Source: CBDBKL01 sp965206675 (GTDB lineage: Bacteria > Bdellovibrionota > Bdellovibrionia > Bdellovibrionales > JAKFYE01). Taken from it: a stretch of 64,000 nt of DNA. Positions 8,552 to 16,943 of this stretch are shown piece by piece; within the stretch, counting starts at the first letter, position 1; each line of letters opens with the position of its first letter. The notes beneath the pieces were generated by a model that saw nothing but the letters and a program-made list of their open reading frames with translations, was not told the DNA's origin and ran no database searches. Location: assembly GCA_965206675.1 (NCBI GenBank), contig CBDBKL010000005.1, positions 1 through 64,000 on the forward strand, written 5' to 3'. The position numbers and the translations under genes are program-made.

Positions 8552-10198
8552 ATGAATCGCCATATATCTGCTCCCAGAGGGAGCAATCTGAATTGTAAAG
8601 GATGGTTGCAAGAGGCTGCCTATCGCATGATTCAAAACAATTTAGATCAAGAAGTGGCAGAAGATCCTGAAAACCTTGTTGTCTATGGAGGCAGTGGTAA
8701 AGCGGCACGTAACTGGGAAGCTTTTGATAATATATTATCTTGTTTGAAAGATTTAGAAGATGATGAAACCTTGCTGATTCAATCCGGTAAACCTGTGGGT
8801 TTTGTGAAAACTCATAGAGATGCCCCACGAGTGTTAATTGCCAATTCGAATCTTGTACCTCAATGGGCCAATTGGGACCACTTTCATGAATTGGATAAAA
8901 AAGGTTTAATCATGTTTGGTCAGATGACGGCTGGAAGCTGGATATATATTGGAACACAGGGAATTATTCAGGGAACCTATGAAACTTTTATGGAGGCAGG
9001 AAGAAAATATTTTAATGGAAGTTTAAAAGGTAAAAGTATTTTGACAGCAGGATTAGGAGGTATGGGAGGAGCGCAACCTTTAGCAGGTGTTTTTGCAGGA
9101 GCCTGTGTTTTAGCTGTTGAAGTGGACCCTTTACGTGTTGAAAAACGTCTTCAAACAAAATTTGTAGACGAAGTGGCCACTAATTTAGATGATGCTCTCA
9201 ATAGAATTGAAAAATATAAAAAACTTGGTGAAGCCCGATCTGTTGCCCTTGTGGGCAACATGTGTGAAGTGATTCATAAGATGAAGGGTTTTAAACCAGA
9301 TCTTCTGACCGACCAAACTTCAGCACACGATCCATTAAATGGTTATATTCCGGAAGGGTTTTCTTTGGAACAAGCCTCTGAATTGAGAAAAACAGACCCA
9401 GCAGCTTATGTAAAAGTCTCTACAGAATCTATACGGAAACATGTTGAAGGTATGCTGGAAATGCAAAAGCAAGGAGCTGTGACATTTGATTATGGAAATA
9501 ATATTAGAGCTGTGGCTTATAATGCAGGGTTAAAAAATGCTTTTGATTTTAAAGGATTTGTTCCTGAATTTATTCGTCCCTTGTTTTGTCGTGGAAGTGG
9601 TCCTTTTCGATGGGTGGCACTTTCCGGAGATCCCAATGATATAAAAGTCACAGATGATGCTTTGAGGGAATTATTTCCTCATAAAAAACATTTATTAAAT
9701 TGGTTAGACATGGCGGAAGAGCGTATTTCCTTTCAGGGGCTACCGGCCCGAATTTGTTGGTTGGAATATGGTGAAAGAGCTAAGGCCGGAATCAAATTCA
9801 ATGAACTTGTTCGTACAGGGCAAGTCCGTGCCCCGATTGTTTTGGGCAGAGATCATTTGGACTGTGGGAGCGTGGCTTCTCCAAATAGAGAGACAGAAAG
9901 TATGAAGGATGGGTCAGATGCTATTTCTGATTGGCCACTTTTAAATGCCATGTCGAATGTCGCCTGTGGTGCTACATGGGTGAGTTTTCACCATGGTGGT
10001 GGAGTGGGAATGGGTTATAGTCAACATGCAGGGCAAGTTATCGTTGCCGATGGAACTCCAGATGCGGAAAAAAGATTGGAACGTGTTCTAACAGCCGATC
10101 CAGCATTAGGTCTTTATAGACACATGGATGCCGGTTACGAAGAAGCACACTCTGTTGCTAAAGAGCGTGGCTTGTTAGGTTATAAAAAACTTTATTAA
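8552..10198 (+). CDS. hutU: Urocanate hydratase
   Basis: Urocanase adds water to urocanate to give imidazolonepropionate, using tightly bound NAD+ as an electrophile. The NAD-binding LGGMGGAQPLAG, the catalytic-Cys segment FCRGSGPFRWVALSGDP and the C-terminal SFHHGGGVGMGYSQHAG are all intact. The start at 8552 (MNRHISAPRGSNLNCKGW) matches the family N-terminus and has AAGAGG nine bases upstream. The in-frame ATG at 8543 abuts that site too closely. The product of about 548 residues is full length. It is the second gene of the hut cluster; hutI lies 3.1 kb downstream. Confidence 0.97.
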   Translation: MNRHISAPRGSNLNCKGWLQEAAYRMIQNNLDQEVAEDPENLVVYGGSGKAARNWEAFDNILSCLKDLEDDETLLIQSGKPVGFVKTHRDAPRVLIANSNLVPQWANWDHFHELDKKGLIMFGQMTAGSWIYIGTQGIIQGTYETFMEAGRKYFNGSLKGKSILTAGLGGMGGAQPLAGVFAGACVLAVEVDPLRVEKRLQTKFVDEVATNLDDALNRIEKYKKLGEARSVALVGNMCEVIHKMKGFKPDLLTDQTSAHDPLNGYIPEGFSLEQASELRKTDPAAYVKVSTESIRKHVEGMLEMQKQGAVTFDYGNNIRAVAYNAGLKNAFDFKGFVPEFIRPLFCRGSGPFRWVALSGDPNDIKVTDDALRELFPHKKHLLNWLDMAEERISFQGLPARICWLEYGERAKAGIKFNELVRTGQVRAPIVLGRDHLDCGSVASPNRETESMKDGSDAISDWPLLNAMSNVACGATWVSFHHGGGVGMGYSQHAGQVIVADGTPDAEKRLERVLTADPALGLYRHMDAGYEEAHSVAKERGLLGYKKLY

Positions 10199-10316
10199 CT
10201 ACGGACTGTCGAAAAGGTATCATTTACTTCGTTGCAATCACGCTCACTCCGACGTAGGAAAAACTACGCCTCCGTTCGGTTTGTACGCCTCGTATTTAAC
10301 ACTTTTTCAAAAGCCT
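10199..10316. repeat. Palindromic repeat R1, copy a
   Basis: This intergenic element starts at ACGGACTGTCGAAAAGGTATC directly after hutU. Its interior contains TTACTTCGTTGCAATCAC and the small hairpin ACGTAG-gaaaa-CTACG, followed by CCTCCGTTCGG. The far end, CACTTTTTCAAAAGCC, is a decayed inverted copy of the start. It shares long identical blocks with the element at 21.06 kb. It carries no protein that I trust. Confidence 0.85.
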
Positions 10317-10341
10317 GTGTGGCTCTTTTTTATGTTAAGTC

Positions 10342-10467
10342 GAGAACTTTTCTCAAAGATTCCAAGTGCTCAAACAGCTCTGAAGGCCGCAGGCTCGTCT
10401 CTCCCTTTGGAGAGATACGCCCTGCGCTTCAGAGAACTGCGCTTTGAAATCTTTGAGAAAAGTTCTC
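10342..10467. repeat. Palindromic repeat R2, copy a
   Basis: An element of about 126 bp whose two arms are complementary: GAGAACTTTTCTCAAAGATT at the left and its near-complement AATCTTTGAGAAAAGTTCTC at the right. The centre carries GGCCGCAGGCTCGTC, a CTCTCC/GGAGAG mini-hairpin and TACGCCCTGCGC. The same arms and centre recur at 13.1 and 41.0 kb. It lies 26 bases after R1 copy a. RNA read through it would fold into one long hairpin. Confidence 0.88.
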
Positions 10468-10624
10468 TCTAAACATCTTACAACTAGGAATCATTGAAAT
10501 ATAATCTGGTTTAGTTGGTGATAAATTTTTGTGAAATAGACGCATTATGAAAGTTATGATATAATAAGTAATGTATAGTAATATTAGGGATTTAGGCTAT
10601 TTAGTGTAGCTGATAAAAAACAAG

Positions 10625-10837
10625 ATGATCTTAATGTTCAAAGCGTTATTAAATGGAAAAAAGGAAGAAGTTAAAGATGAAAAAAACGATCAAAATAAGT
10701 TTTGGTTGTTTCGAGTAAAGGGTACGGTTTCTGAGCCGTGGCCTACAGCTAAAGATCTATGGAACGATCCCAAAGTCCGTAAAATTATCAATGCTCACAA
10801 TGAGTCTGTAAAAAAATCTAAGAAAAACGGAGCCTGA
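10625..10837 (+). CDS. Small hypothetical protein
   Basis: A 70-codon frame encodes a charged, soluble-looking peptide with a WLFRVKG stretch and the segment WPTAKDLWNDPKVRKIINAHNESVKK. No family is recognised and there is no signal peptide or membrane helix. The ribosome site is weak, and a second ATG lies three codons in. The stop is seven bases before the start of the broken DUF6338-like gene, so the two may once have formed an operon. Confidence 0.5.
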   Translation: MILMFKALLNGKKEEVKDEKNDQNKFWLFRVKGTVSEPWPTAKDLWNDPKVRKIINAHNESVKKSKKNGA

Positions 10838-10843
10838 TTTAAA

Positions 10844-11374
10844 GTGCTAGATTTGCAAAGTATCCTTTGGGTGATTCCGGGGACTATCTTTATATATTTT
10901 TATAACAGAAGAAGACCTCTACAAACTATTAATCTTTCAGGTTGGCCGTATATTTTTTGTCTTGTTACTATAGCAGCTATTACATGGCTTTCTTCTGAGT
11001 ATATAGTATCTGATTATCTCATTAATAACTTTAGTACGAATCAGGGTGGTGATCTATTAAAAACAATTATCACTCTAATAGTGTCATTATTGTTAATGTT
11101 TATTTGGTTGCTTATTATTCTATTTAATCTGGTGGTGAGATGGATACTTCCAAATATAAAAGATCATTTTTTAAAAAGATGTATTGAATGAGAAAATGAA
11201 CAGGTGCTTATCAGTCTTAAAACAGGAAAGGTCTATCATTGTTTGTTGTGGAAATATCCAGAAGATCCAAGATCAAGGTATGAATCACAAACTATTTCTG
11301 TGATTCCCTTTAGAAGTGGATATAGAAATGAGGGGACAAAGGAAATAAGATGGATCACCAAATATCCAGAATAA
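10844..11374 (+). pseudogene. DUF6338-like membrane protein broken by an in-frame TGA
   Basis: The frame starts at a GTG (MLDLQSILWVIPGTIFIYFY), encodes three predicted membrane helices and meets TGA at 11189-11191. The same frame then stays open for 60 more codons to a TAA at 11372. The continuation is clearly protein-like, including VLISLKTGKVYHCLLWKYPE and FRSGYRNEGTKEIRWITKYPE. This layout of N-terminal helices followed by a soluble segment starting with a LKTGKVYxG-like strand resembles DUF6338 proteins, recalled from memory. One point mutation would restore a protein of about 176 residues. The upstream piece may still be translated as a membrane fragment. Confidence 0.6.
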
Positions 11375-11445
11375 AAGCTTTATTTTTTTATAAAGTTTTT
11401 TGAAAAAATTTAAAAATATAAATGTCAAGTATTTTAAATGACATT

Positions 11446-12289
11446 TTAGTTTAAGCTCAATGGCCTTGAAAGTTTAAAGGGTATACCTGCCACTTTATAC
11501 ATTTTCTCAATCGTTGAATGTAATTCATATACGGATTTCATTTCTTCAATAGCTGCGGCTCTTGCTTTTTCAATTTTTTTAACGAGAGTGTCTTTTTCAT
11601 ATTCTTTTAATAAAGCTGGGTGAATTAACACACGTTTTTGGTTTTTCTTATTAATCCCTATCGAGTATATAGACATGTTTTCTATGTTGTTTTGATTTTT
11701 ATAAAATTGATAATCAAGTGTTTTTGGAACGAGGGCTAATACAAGTCGTGGAGAGAGGGGAACGCCAAAGACGAATTCCCATTCTACTAAGGATGAAACA
11801 CGAATAGGAAACAGGAAAGCACCGGTTTCTGAAAAAAAGAAGATAGATTCTATTGAGCCAAATGTACATATCAAATAACCTTCGTTTTCATATTCCTTAA
11901 CAATGTAGTTTAAAGCACCTTCTTTCAAAGATGACAGTTTGTCTAAACGATTTTCGGTTTTTTCAATAATTTGTAGTGTGCGATGAAACTGAGAAAAGAA
12001 GACGTAGATATAGAGCTCTGAAAACTTTCCAATCTTTAATGCCATTATCGAGTTTATTATCTTTAAATTGTTGTTTAAATGCATCTATAGGTTTTTCAAT
12101 ATATTTATTTAAAAACCCCTCATGCTTGTCTTCAAAAAGACCCTCTTTGGCAAAAAGATTTTTTGAAGGGGCCTCTTTAATAGTTTGGGACTCAAAGTCA
12201 TAATAAGTGAGTGTTCTGTTCTCTCCTTCCCATGGCTTAGTGAGCGACCGAGGGATGTAGTGATTGTTTATTAGTTTTTTGGCTGACAT
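11446..12289 (-). pseudogene. DUF4238-like protein broken by a frameshift
   Basis: Two overlapping minus-strand frames form one gene. The first begins MSAKKLINNHYIPRSLTKPW, the HYIPxxxL opening typical of DUF4238, and runs to about 11990. The second carries the rest (SQFHRTLQIIEKTENRLDKL to the stop at 11446). The crossover is near 11985-12005, at the A-rich tract GAGAAAAGAAGA. There the first frame's FRALYLRLLFS should continue into SQFHRTLQII. A one-base indel explains the break. DUF4238 proteins are of unknown function and occur widely in accessory regions. A sequencing error is an alternative. Confidence 0.7.
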
Positions 12290-12398
12290 TAGATTTTCCT
12301 AATATTTAAGTTCATGACAATGTTTTTCGAAGCCACACAAGATTTTCTAAACATTAGAATATTTGTTAATCAACAGTATATCATCATGTTAAAAAAAT

Positions 12399-13016
12399 CT
12401 AATAACCACATATAGCGATTTGTGGTGTTTTTACGCCATGAGCCTCTAAAAAATTTATAATAAAAGAGCGATTTATTGTTTTATTAGTAACCAACAAATT
12501 GAAATTGTCTTCCGCTTTTATATTAGCTCCTAATTCACTAACAAGGACTCGTAGAGCTGTATAATATCCAAACATGACAGTAAAGTGTACAGCTCTATAG
12601 TCAAAACTGTCTTCTGTTTCTGCTTCTATATCGGCTCCTAATTCATTAACAAGAATTCTGAGAGCCTTTTGGTGTCCAAACATTGCAGCCCAATGAATAG
12701 CCGTATATCCGAATTTATCTCTTAATTCTACATTAACTCCTAATTCACCAAGAACTCTTAAAGTCTGAGGGTTTCCAAGTATTGCAGCCAAATGGATAGC
12801 CCTATATCCAGAAGAATTACTTTTTGCATTAAGATCAACACCCGCTTTATCAAGTTCTCTGATTTTCTCAATAGCATCATTACTTACAGCATCATGTAGT
12901 ACTCTTAATACTCTGTCCGTTTCTTCAGTGGATTCAGCTAAGATGTGATGACAAAAGGTAAAAACGAATGCAAAAGCAAACCCTGCAAAGGATATTTTTT
13001 TTATAAATGTTGTCAT
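12399..13016 (-). CDS. Secreted ankyrin-repeat protein
   Basis: A 205-residue protein. A signal peptide (FAGFAFAFVFTFCHHILAES) ends near residue 28. Four ankyrin repeats follow, recognisable by GYRAIHLAAILGNPQTLRVL, GYTAIHWAAMFGHQKALRIL and YRAVHFTVMFGYYTALRVL. Unusually, the repeats carry LVNELGADIEAE-type linkers with ELG in place of a tighter turn, and they look like recent internal duplications. It is probably periplasmic or exported. It lies inside the accessory block that splits the hut genes. No enzymatic domain is present. Confidence 0.85.
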   Translation of the reverse strand: MTTFIKKISFAGFAFAFVFTFCHHILAESTEETDRVLRVLHDAVSNDAIEKIRELDKAGVDLNAKSNSSGYRAIHLAAILGNPQTLRVLGELGVNVELRDKFGYTAIHWAAMFGHQKALRILVNELGADIEAETEDSFDYRAVHFTVMFGYYTALRVLVSELGANIKAEDNFNLLVTNKTINRSFIINFLEAHGVKTPQIAICGY

Positions 13017-13115
13017 TTTTAGACCCCTTAAAGCTATCTTGAACCTTTAATGAGTAGTACCATTTAGGGCGTATTTTGAAAAAGGATAAATTTATTATTT
13101 TAGGAAAATTGTAAA

Positions 13116-13242
13116 GGGAAGTTTTTCTCAAGGGTTTTAAAACGAGTTTTCTGAGGCGCAGGGCGTATCTCACCTATGGTGAGATACGCCCTGCGGCCTT
13201 CAGAACTGTTTGAGCTTTTAAAATCCATGAGAAAAAGTTCTC
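13116..13242. repeat. Palindromic repeat R2, copy b (inverted)
   Basis: The element runs from GGGAAGTTTTTCTCAAGG to its near-complement ATGAGAAAAAGTTCTC. Its core is the cleanest of the set: GCGCAGGGCGTATCTCACC and GGTGAGATACGCCCTGCG form an almost perfect stem about a two-base loop. The asymmetric markers (CGAGTTTTCTGAGG versus GGCCTTCAGAACTG) show that this copy is in the opposite orientation to those at 10.3 and 41.0 kb. It lies in the 305-bp gap before hutI. Confidence 0.9.
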
Positions 13243-13336
13243 AGACTCAATGTAAAAAAAGAAATTGTCTTAAAGAGTTAGATACAAATCAAAGGGAACT
13301 AGTGTACTAGAATATATAAGCGTGATAGGTAGAAAT

Positions 13337-14566
13337 ATGCTTTTTGTAGGTATTCGGCAACTTTTGACCCTTGTGGGCGTTAAAGAGTGTGATGGAAGAT
13401 ATGTGAATGAAGCACACTTGAGTGTGATTGAAGATGGAGCATTTGTAACAAAGAATGATCAATTTGAATGGGTGGGAAGAAGAAGTGATATTCCACAGGC
13501 CTTTAAAGAGTTAAAAACAATTGATCTCGATGGAGCAGATGTGCTTCCGGGTTTTATAGATTGTCATACACATACTGTTTTTGCAGGGGATCGCTCGGAT
13601 GAATTTGAAAGGCGCAATTTAGGAGAGACATATCAAGACATTGCTGCAAGCGGTGGAGGGATTTGGTCCACTGTGGAATCCACTCGTCGTGCTTCAGAAG
13701 AAGAACTTTTAGTGCTCGGTCAGCAGAGAGTCGATCGTTTCCTTTCTCAAGGTGTGACAACCTTGGAGATCAAATCAGGTTATGGCCTAAATACGGCTGA
13801 TGAATTAAAAATCTTAAAAACCATCTCCAAACTCAAGCCCATGAGAGTTGTCCCCACATATTTAGGGCCACACACAGTCCCTAAAGAATTTAAAAATGCC
13901 CAAGATTATATGAATCATATCCTTTCTGAACAAGGCCCCGCTGTTGTAAAACAGGGAATAGCAAAGCGTGCAGATATATTTATTGAAAAGGGTTATTTTG
14001 ATCTAGAGCAGGCACGACAATTTTTGAGTTGGTGCCATAATAATGGGTTGAGTGTGACTGTTCATACAGATCAGTTATCTCGATTGGGGGGAGTTCCATT
14101 AGCTCTTGAAATGGGTGCTTTCTCCGTAGATCACTGTGTAGAAATGAATGAAAGTGATATAGAGGCATTGGCAAACTCTCAAACGACAACTGTTCTTTTA
14201 CCAGCGGCTGACTTTTATTTAAACACACCTTATCCACCAGCTAGGAAGTTATTAGATAAAGGAGTGCGAGTGGCATTAGCTACAGATTTCAATCCCGGCT
14301 CATCTCCGACACAGGATCTTTCATTTGTTGGAGTGTTATCTCGTTGTAAGATGGGTCTGACTTTGCCAGAAGTTTTAGCAGGATTTACGTGGAATGCCTC
14401 CTGTGCTTTGGGTTTGGGGGATAGAGTGGGGTGTATTAAAGAAGAAATGAGTGCTGATTTTATTGTGCTAAAGAAGAGTTGGCAAAAACTTTTTTTAGAA
14501 ATTGGCACCCCAATGGTTGCTCAAGCCTGGTTTCAGGGAAAAAAGATTTATAAAAAAAATCTTTGA
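13337..14566 (+). CDS. hutI: Imidazolonepropionase
   Basis: This enzyme hydrolyses imidazolonepropionate to formiminoglutamate, the third step of histidine degradation. It is an amidohydrolase with the metal-binding DCHTHTVFAGDR near residue 76, GGGIWSTVESTRRAS, EIKSGYGL, HTDQL and ATDFNPGSSP. The ATG at 13337 has an AGGTAG upstream; a GTG at 13322 in the same frame lacks any ribosome site. The protein is about 409 residues and intact. The step after this (HutG or HutF type) is not in the window. Confidence 0.95.
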   Translation: MLFVGIRQLLTLVGVKECDGRYVNEAHLSVIEDGAFVTKNDQFEWVGRRSDIPQAFKELKTIDLDGADVLPGFIDCHTHTVFAGDRSDEFERRNLGETYQDIAASGGGIWSTVESTRRASEEELLVLGQQRVDRFLSQGVTTLEIKSGYGLNTADELKILKTISKLKPMRVVPTYLGPHTVPKEFKNAQDYMNHILSEQGPAVVKQGIAKRADIFIEKGYFDLEQARQFLSWCHNNGLSVTVHTDQLSRLGGVPLALEMGAFSVDHCVEMNESDIEALANSQTTTVLLPAADFYLNTPYPPARKLLDKGVRVALATDFNPGSSPTQDLSFVGVLSRCKMGLTLPEVLAGFTWNASCALGLGDRVGCIKEEMSADFIVLKKSWQKLFLEIGTPMVAQAWFQGKKIYKKNL

Positions 14567-14617
14567 TTTATAGTGCATTTTCTTTCTACGCTTAAAGTAG
14601 AAGAGGTGGGGGACTTT

Positions 14618-14998
14618 ATGGAGATGAATCTGCAGAGTGTTGAGAGGGATATTTATCGTAGTCCGTATTTTAGAAGTGAATTTGATACGGCTATATTTAG
14701 TGATCCATTGAGGTTTTATTTTAATCAAAGTAATGAGCCAGATGCACTTTTGCTTTATTTTAGAATGCAAAAGTATTTAAAAGCTCGATTAAAATGTCAG
14801 GAAAATTTTTCACATCACCTTTTCGTTCTTTTATATTCTGAATCAGCAAGTTTTAGGAAATCTTTTGGTGAAGATGTAAAAGTTGGCGTACAAAGATTAA
14901 ATAATGATTTTGTTATGGGATTATGTGGACCATTAGCTGAAGATTGGTTTCCGTCCATCATAGAATGTGTTGATGAAATTGTAGAGAATGTTAAGTAA
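14618..14998 (+). CDS. Hypothetical protein, 126 residues
   Basis: The ATG at 14618 is preceded by a strong AGAGGTGGGGGA site and is preferred over a GTG 45 bases upstream. The product begins MEMNLQSVERDIYRSPYFRS and is a soluble, mixed-charge protein with no signal peptide and no family that I recognise. It follows hutI by 51 bases on the same strand and ends just before an intrinsic terminator, so it may be the last gene of the hutI transcript. Confidence 0.7.
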   Translation: MEMNLQSVERDIYRSPYFRSEFDTAIFSDPLRFYFNQSNEPDALLLYFRMQKYLKARLKCQENFSHHLFVLLYSESASFRKSFGEDVKVGVQRLNNDFVMGLCGPLAEDWFPSIIECVDEIVENVK

Positions 14999-15011
14999 TG
15001 GTGTGTGTATT

Positions 15012-15043
15012 TGCCGCTATTTAAAAAATGGCGGTTATTTTTG
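15012..15043 (+). terminator. Intrinsic terminator
   Basis: GCCGCTATTT, an A-rich loop and AAATGGCGG form a stem with one T-G wobble. It is followed by TTATTTTT. It lies 15 bases after the stop of the hypothetical gene, the expected place for termination of hutI and that gene. Confidence 0.7.
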
Positions 15044-15153
15044 AAGGCTGTAGGGGTTTAATTAAAGTGCTTTGTTAATGGAAGCTATAGGCCGGTTTTT
15101 TCTATTAAAGTATTGATATAGCTAGGATTTGTAAAATAACAAGGTGGAGTTTT

Positions 15154-15339
15154 GTGAAAAGGCGATGGTTTCAGGCATCGGGGCAAATTATGGTGGAATA
15201 TATTCTTCTTATCATTGTGGTTGTCACAATAGCGACGTTCTTGGTTAAAAATCTTGTAGATAAAGATTCTGGAGTGCTCATTAAAGCTTGGAAAAACACA
15301 CTAGAAGCTATTGCTACGGATGATCCCAATACTCCGTAG
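15154..15339 (+). CDS. Flp/class III pilin-like small membrane protein
   Basis: A 61-residue protein from a GTG start with an AAGGTGGAG site. It starts with a basic leader (MKRRWFQASG), then QIMVEYILLIIVVVTIATFL and a short polar tail. The G-Q-x-M-V-E-Y junction followed by a hydrophobic helix is the pattern cleaved by type IV or Tad prepilin peptidases. It is therefore likely a Flp-like pilin or minor pseudopilin. No tad, cpa or prepilin peptidase gene is near, so it would have to use machinery encoded elsewhere. Confidence 0.7.
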   Translation: MKRRWFQASGQIMVEYILLIIVVVTIATFLVKNLVDKDSGVLIKAWKNTLEAIATDDPNTP

Positions 15340-15503
15340 TTTAAAGTTTGCAGGTCTAAAGTATGAGTTTACTTTTATTGGACTAGTTTTAAATCTGGCT
15401 TCTAATGGTTGAAATTTGCTTTATCCTCCACAGTTTACGATAATTACTTCTATCTATTCTGTTATTTTACATAATTGTTAAGATTAAAGAAGGGGTTTGT
15501 ATT

Positions 15504-16742
15504 ATGAGGTATTTTCTTTTCATTTTTGTACCGTTGTTTTTATCATGTTCAATGATTGAGAAGAATTCTACGGTTTTACGAGATCCGGCGCATGCATATC
15601 CTTTAAGTCAATGTGGTATTGAATATGAGTGTGTTTCGGAAGTTGTGAGTGAGTCATTTGAAACTGTTGTCAGTAATTTCAAAGATAATGGGTGGGCTTA
15701 TGTTATAAGACTTGATGAACAGGGTAATGAGAAGTGGTGGAAGCTCAATACATTGGGAAAGTTTGTAGAAAACGAACCAGTAGAATCTAGTAGTGAAGAG
15801 CTAAATGGACAATTTTTATACACAGAGCATGGTAAACCTAAATCTGCAGCAGATGTGGCTAGAAATATTATAGAAAAGAAGAAAAAGGTGCCCAGAAAGT
15901 ATATGAGAGGAAGCCTCATGGGTTCGCCTCATAGTTCTGTCATTGAGAAAGCTGAAAAAATTATTAGAGAGGCTAGAATAGCAAATCAGGTGTCTGAGAA
16001 AAGCGTTATGTCGGTGTTTGTGAATCCATCAGGAGATTGGGTGACTTTAGAAACATCGGTAGAAGTTGGAGACTTTCGAGGTTTCCAAGAAGGTCTTGCG
16101 GCTGTTGAAGTCGGGAGAAGTTGGGGCTATATTGATGCTTCAGGATGGGCCATTGAACCAACATTTTCTCTAGCTACAGATTTCTCAGAGGGATGGGCTC
16201 TCATTAGAACCCATGAAGGAAAATATGGTTATGTCAATAGATCAGGGAGTCAAATAACATATATTGATAATATGACATCCGATAGATTCTCAAGTTATGA
16301 GGGTGAGTTTTCTGATGGTTTATCTCTTGTTGTTGGTAGTAACTCTACGATTTGGAGAGGGGGAGATCGTTATTATAATTTGCTGGGGTTTGTCGGTAGA
16401 GATCCATGGGGATGGAAAATTTCGCCTAAATATATAGACGCTCAACCTTTCTCTGAGGGTTTCGCTGCTGTGAGGGAGAAAGATGATAAACGTAATAGTC
16501 TGTGGAAATATATTAATACTAATGGTATCGCTGTTAATGATTCACATTTTAAAGCAGCCGGCAGTTTTCAGAATGGATTGGCTCTTGTTCAAGACGTTGA
16601 AACAAGAAAGTTTGGATATATCGATCATAAAGGTCGCTGGGTGATTGAGCCCGCCTTTGAAAACGCTTATAGTTTCTATGGGAATGTGGCATTGGTACTA
16701 GCAGGCGGAAAGTGGAAATTAATAAGGCTTCGTAGACGGTAA
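15504..16742 (+). CDS. WG-repeat lipoprotein
   Basis: A 412-residue protein with a lipobox-type leader (FIFVPLFLSC, cysteine near residue 15). The C-terminal 220 residues hold several WG (KWG-like) repeats: RSWGYIDASGWAIEPTFSLA, KYGYVNRSGSQ, DPWGWKISPKYIDAQPFSEG and KFGYIDHKGRWVIEPAFENA. Each repeat is a short beta unit of unknown binding function. An earlier degenerate copy (GWAYVIRLDEQGNEKWW) lies near residue 65. It is probably anchored to a membrane facing the periplasm or the outside. It is monocistronic. Confidence 0.8.
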   Translation: MRYFLFIFVPLFLSCSMIEKNSTVLRDPAHAYPLSQCGIEYECVSEVVSESFETVVSNFKDNGWAYVIRLDEQGNEKWWKLNTLGKFVENEPVESSSEELNGQFLYTEHGKPKSAADVARNIIEKKKKVPRKYMRGSLMGSPHSSVIEKAEKIIREARIANQVSEKSVMSVFVNPSGDWVTLETSVEVGDFRGFQEGLAAVEVGRSWGYIDASGWAIEPTFSLATDFSEGWALIRTHEGKYGYVNRSGSQITYIDNMTSDRFSSYEGEFSDGLSLVVGSNSTIWRGGDRYYNLLGFVGRDPWGWKISPKYIDAQPFSEGFAAVREKDDKRNSLWKYINTNGIAVNDSHFKAAGSFQNGLALVQDVETRKFGYIDHKGRWVIEPAFENAYSFYGNVALVLAGGKWKLIRLRRR

Positions 16743-16943
16743 AGTATCTCTCAATCTTATTTTTTCTATATTGTCAGATATTTCATCAATTTATTATATG
16801 TTTTTTTCATAGGCTGCAGTTTTTCTCCCTTAAAGACTTTAGTATAGTTGTGCTTCAATATGATTTGGATCTGGTTAACTGAGTTGTCCATATATGTAAG
16901 AATTATCTGTAATTGGTAATTTCGAAATAAGGGAATTGAATAA

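Noticed and set aside
10232..10472. Two overlapping frames with ATG starts in the hutU downstream gap
   Set aside because: They translate R1 and R2 repeat DNA, and similar frames arise in every copy; no ribosome site or protein character.
11189..11191. Selenocysteine at the in-frame TGA
   Set aside because: No SECIS-like hairpin was evident right after the TGA, and the neighbouring gene is also broken, so ordinary decay is simpler.
12934..13173. A 79-codon minus-strand frame
   Set aside because: It overlaps the signal-peptide end of the ankyrin gene and R2 copy b, and has no ribosome site.
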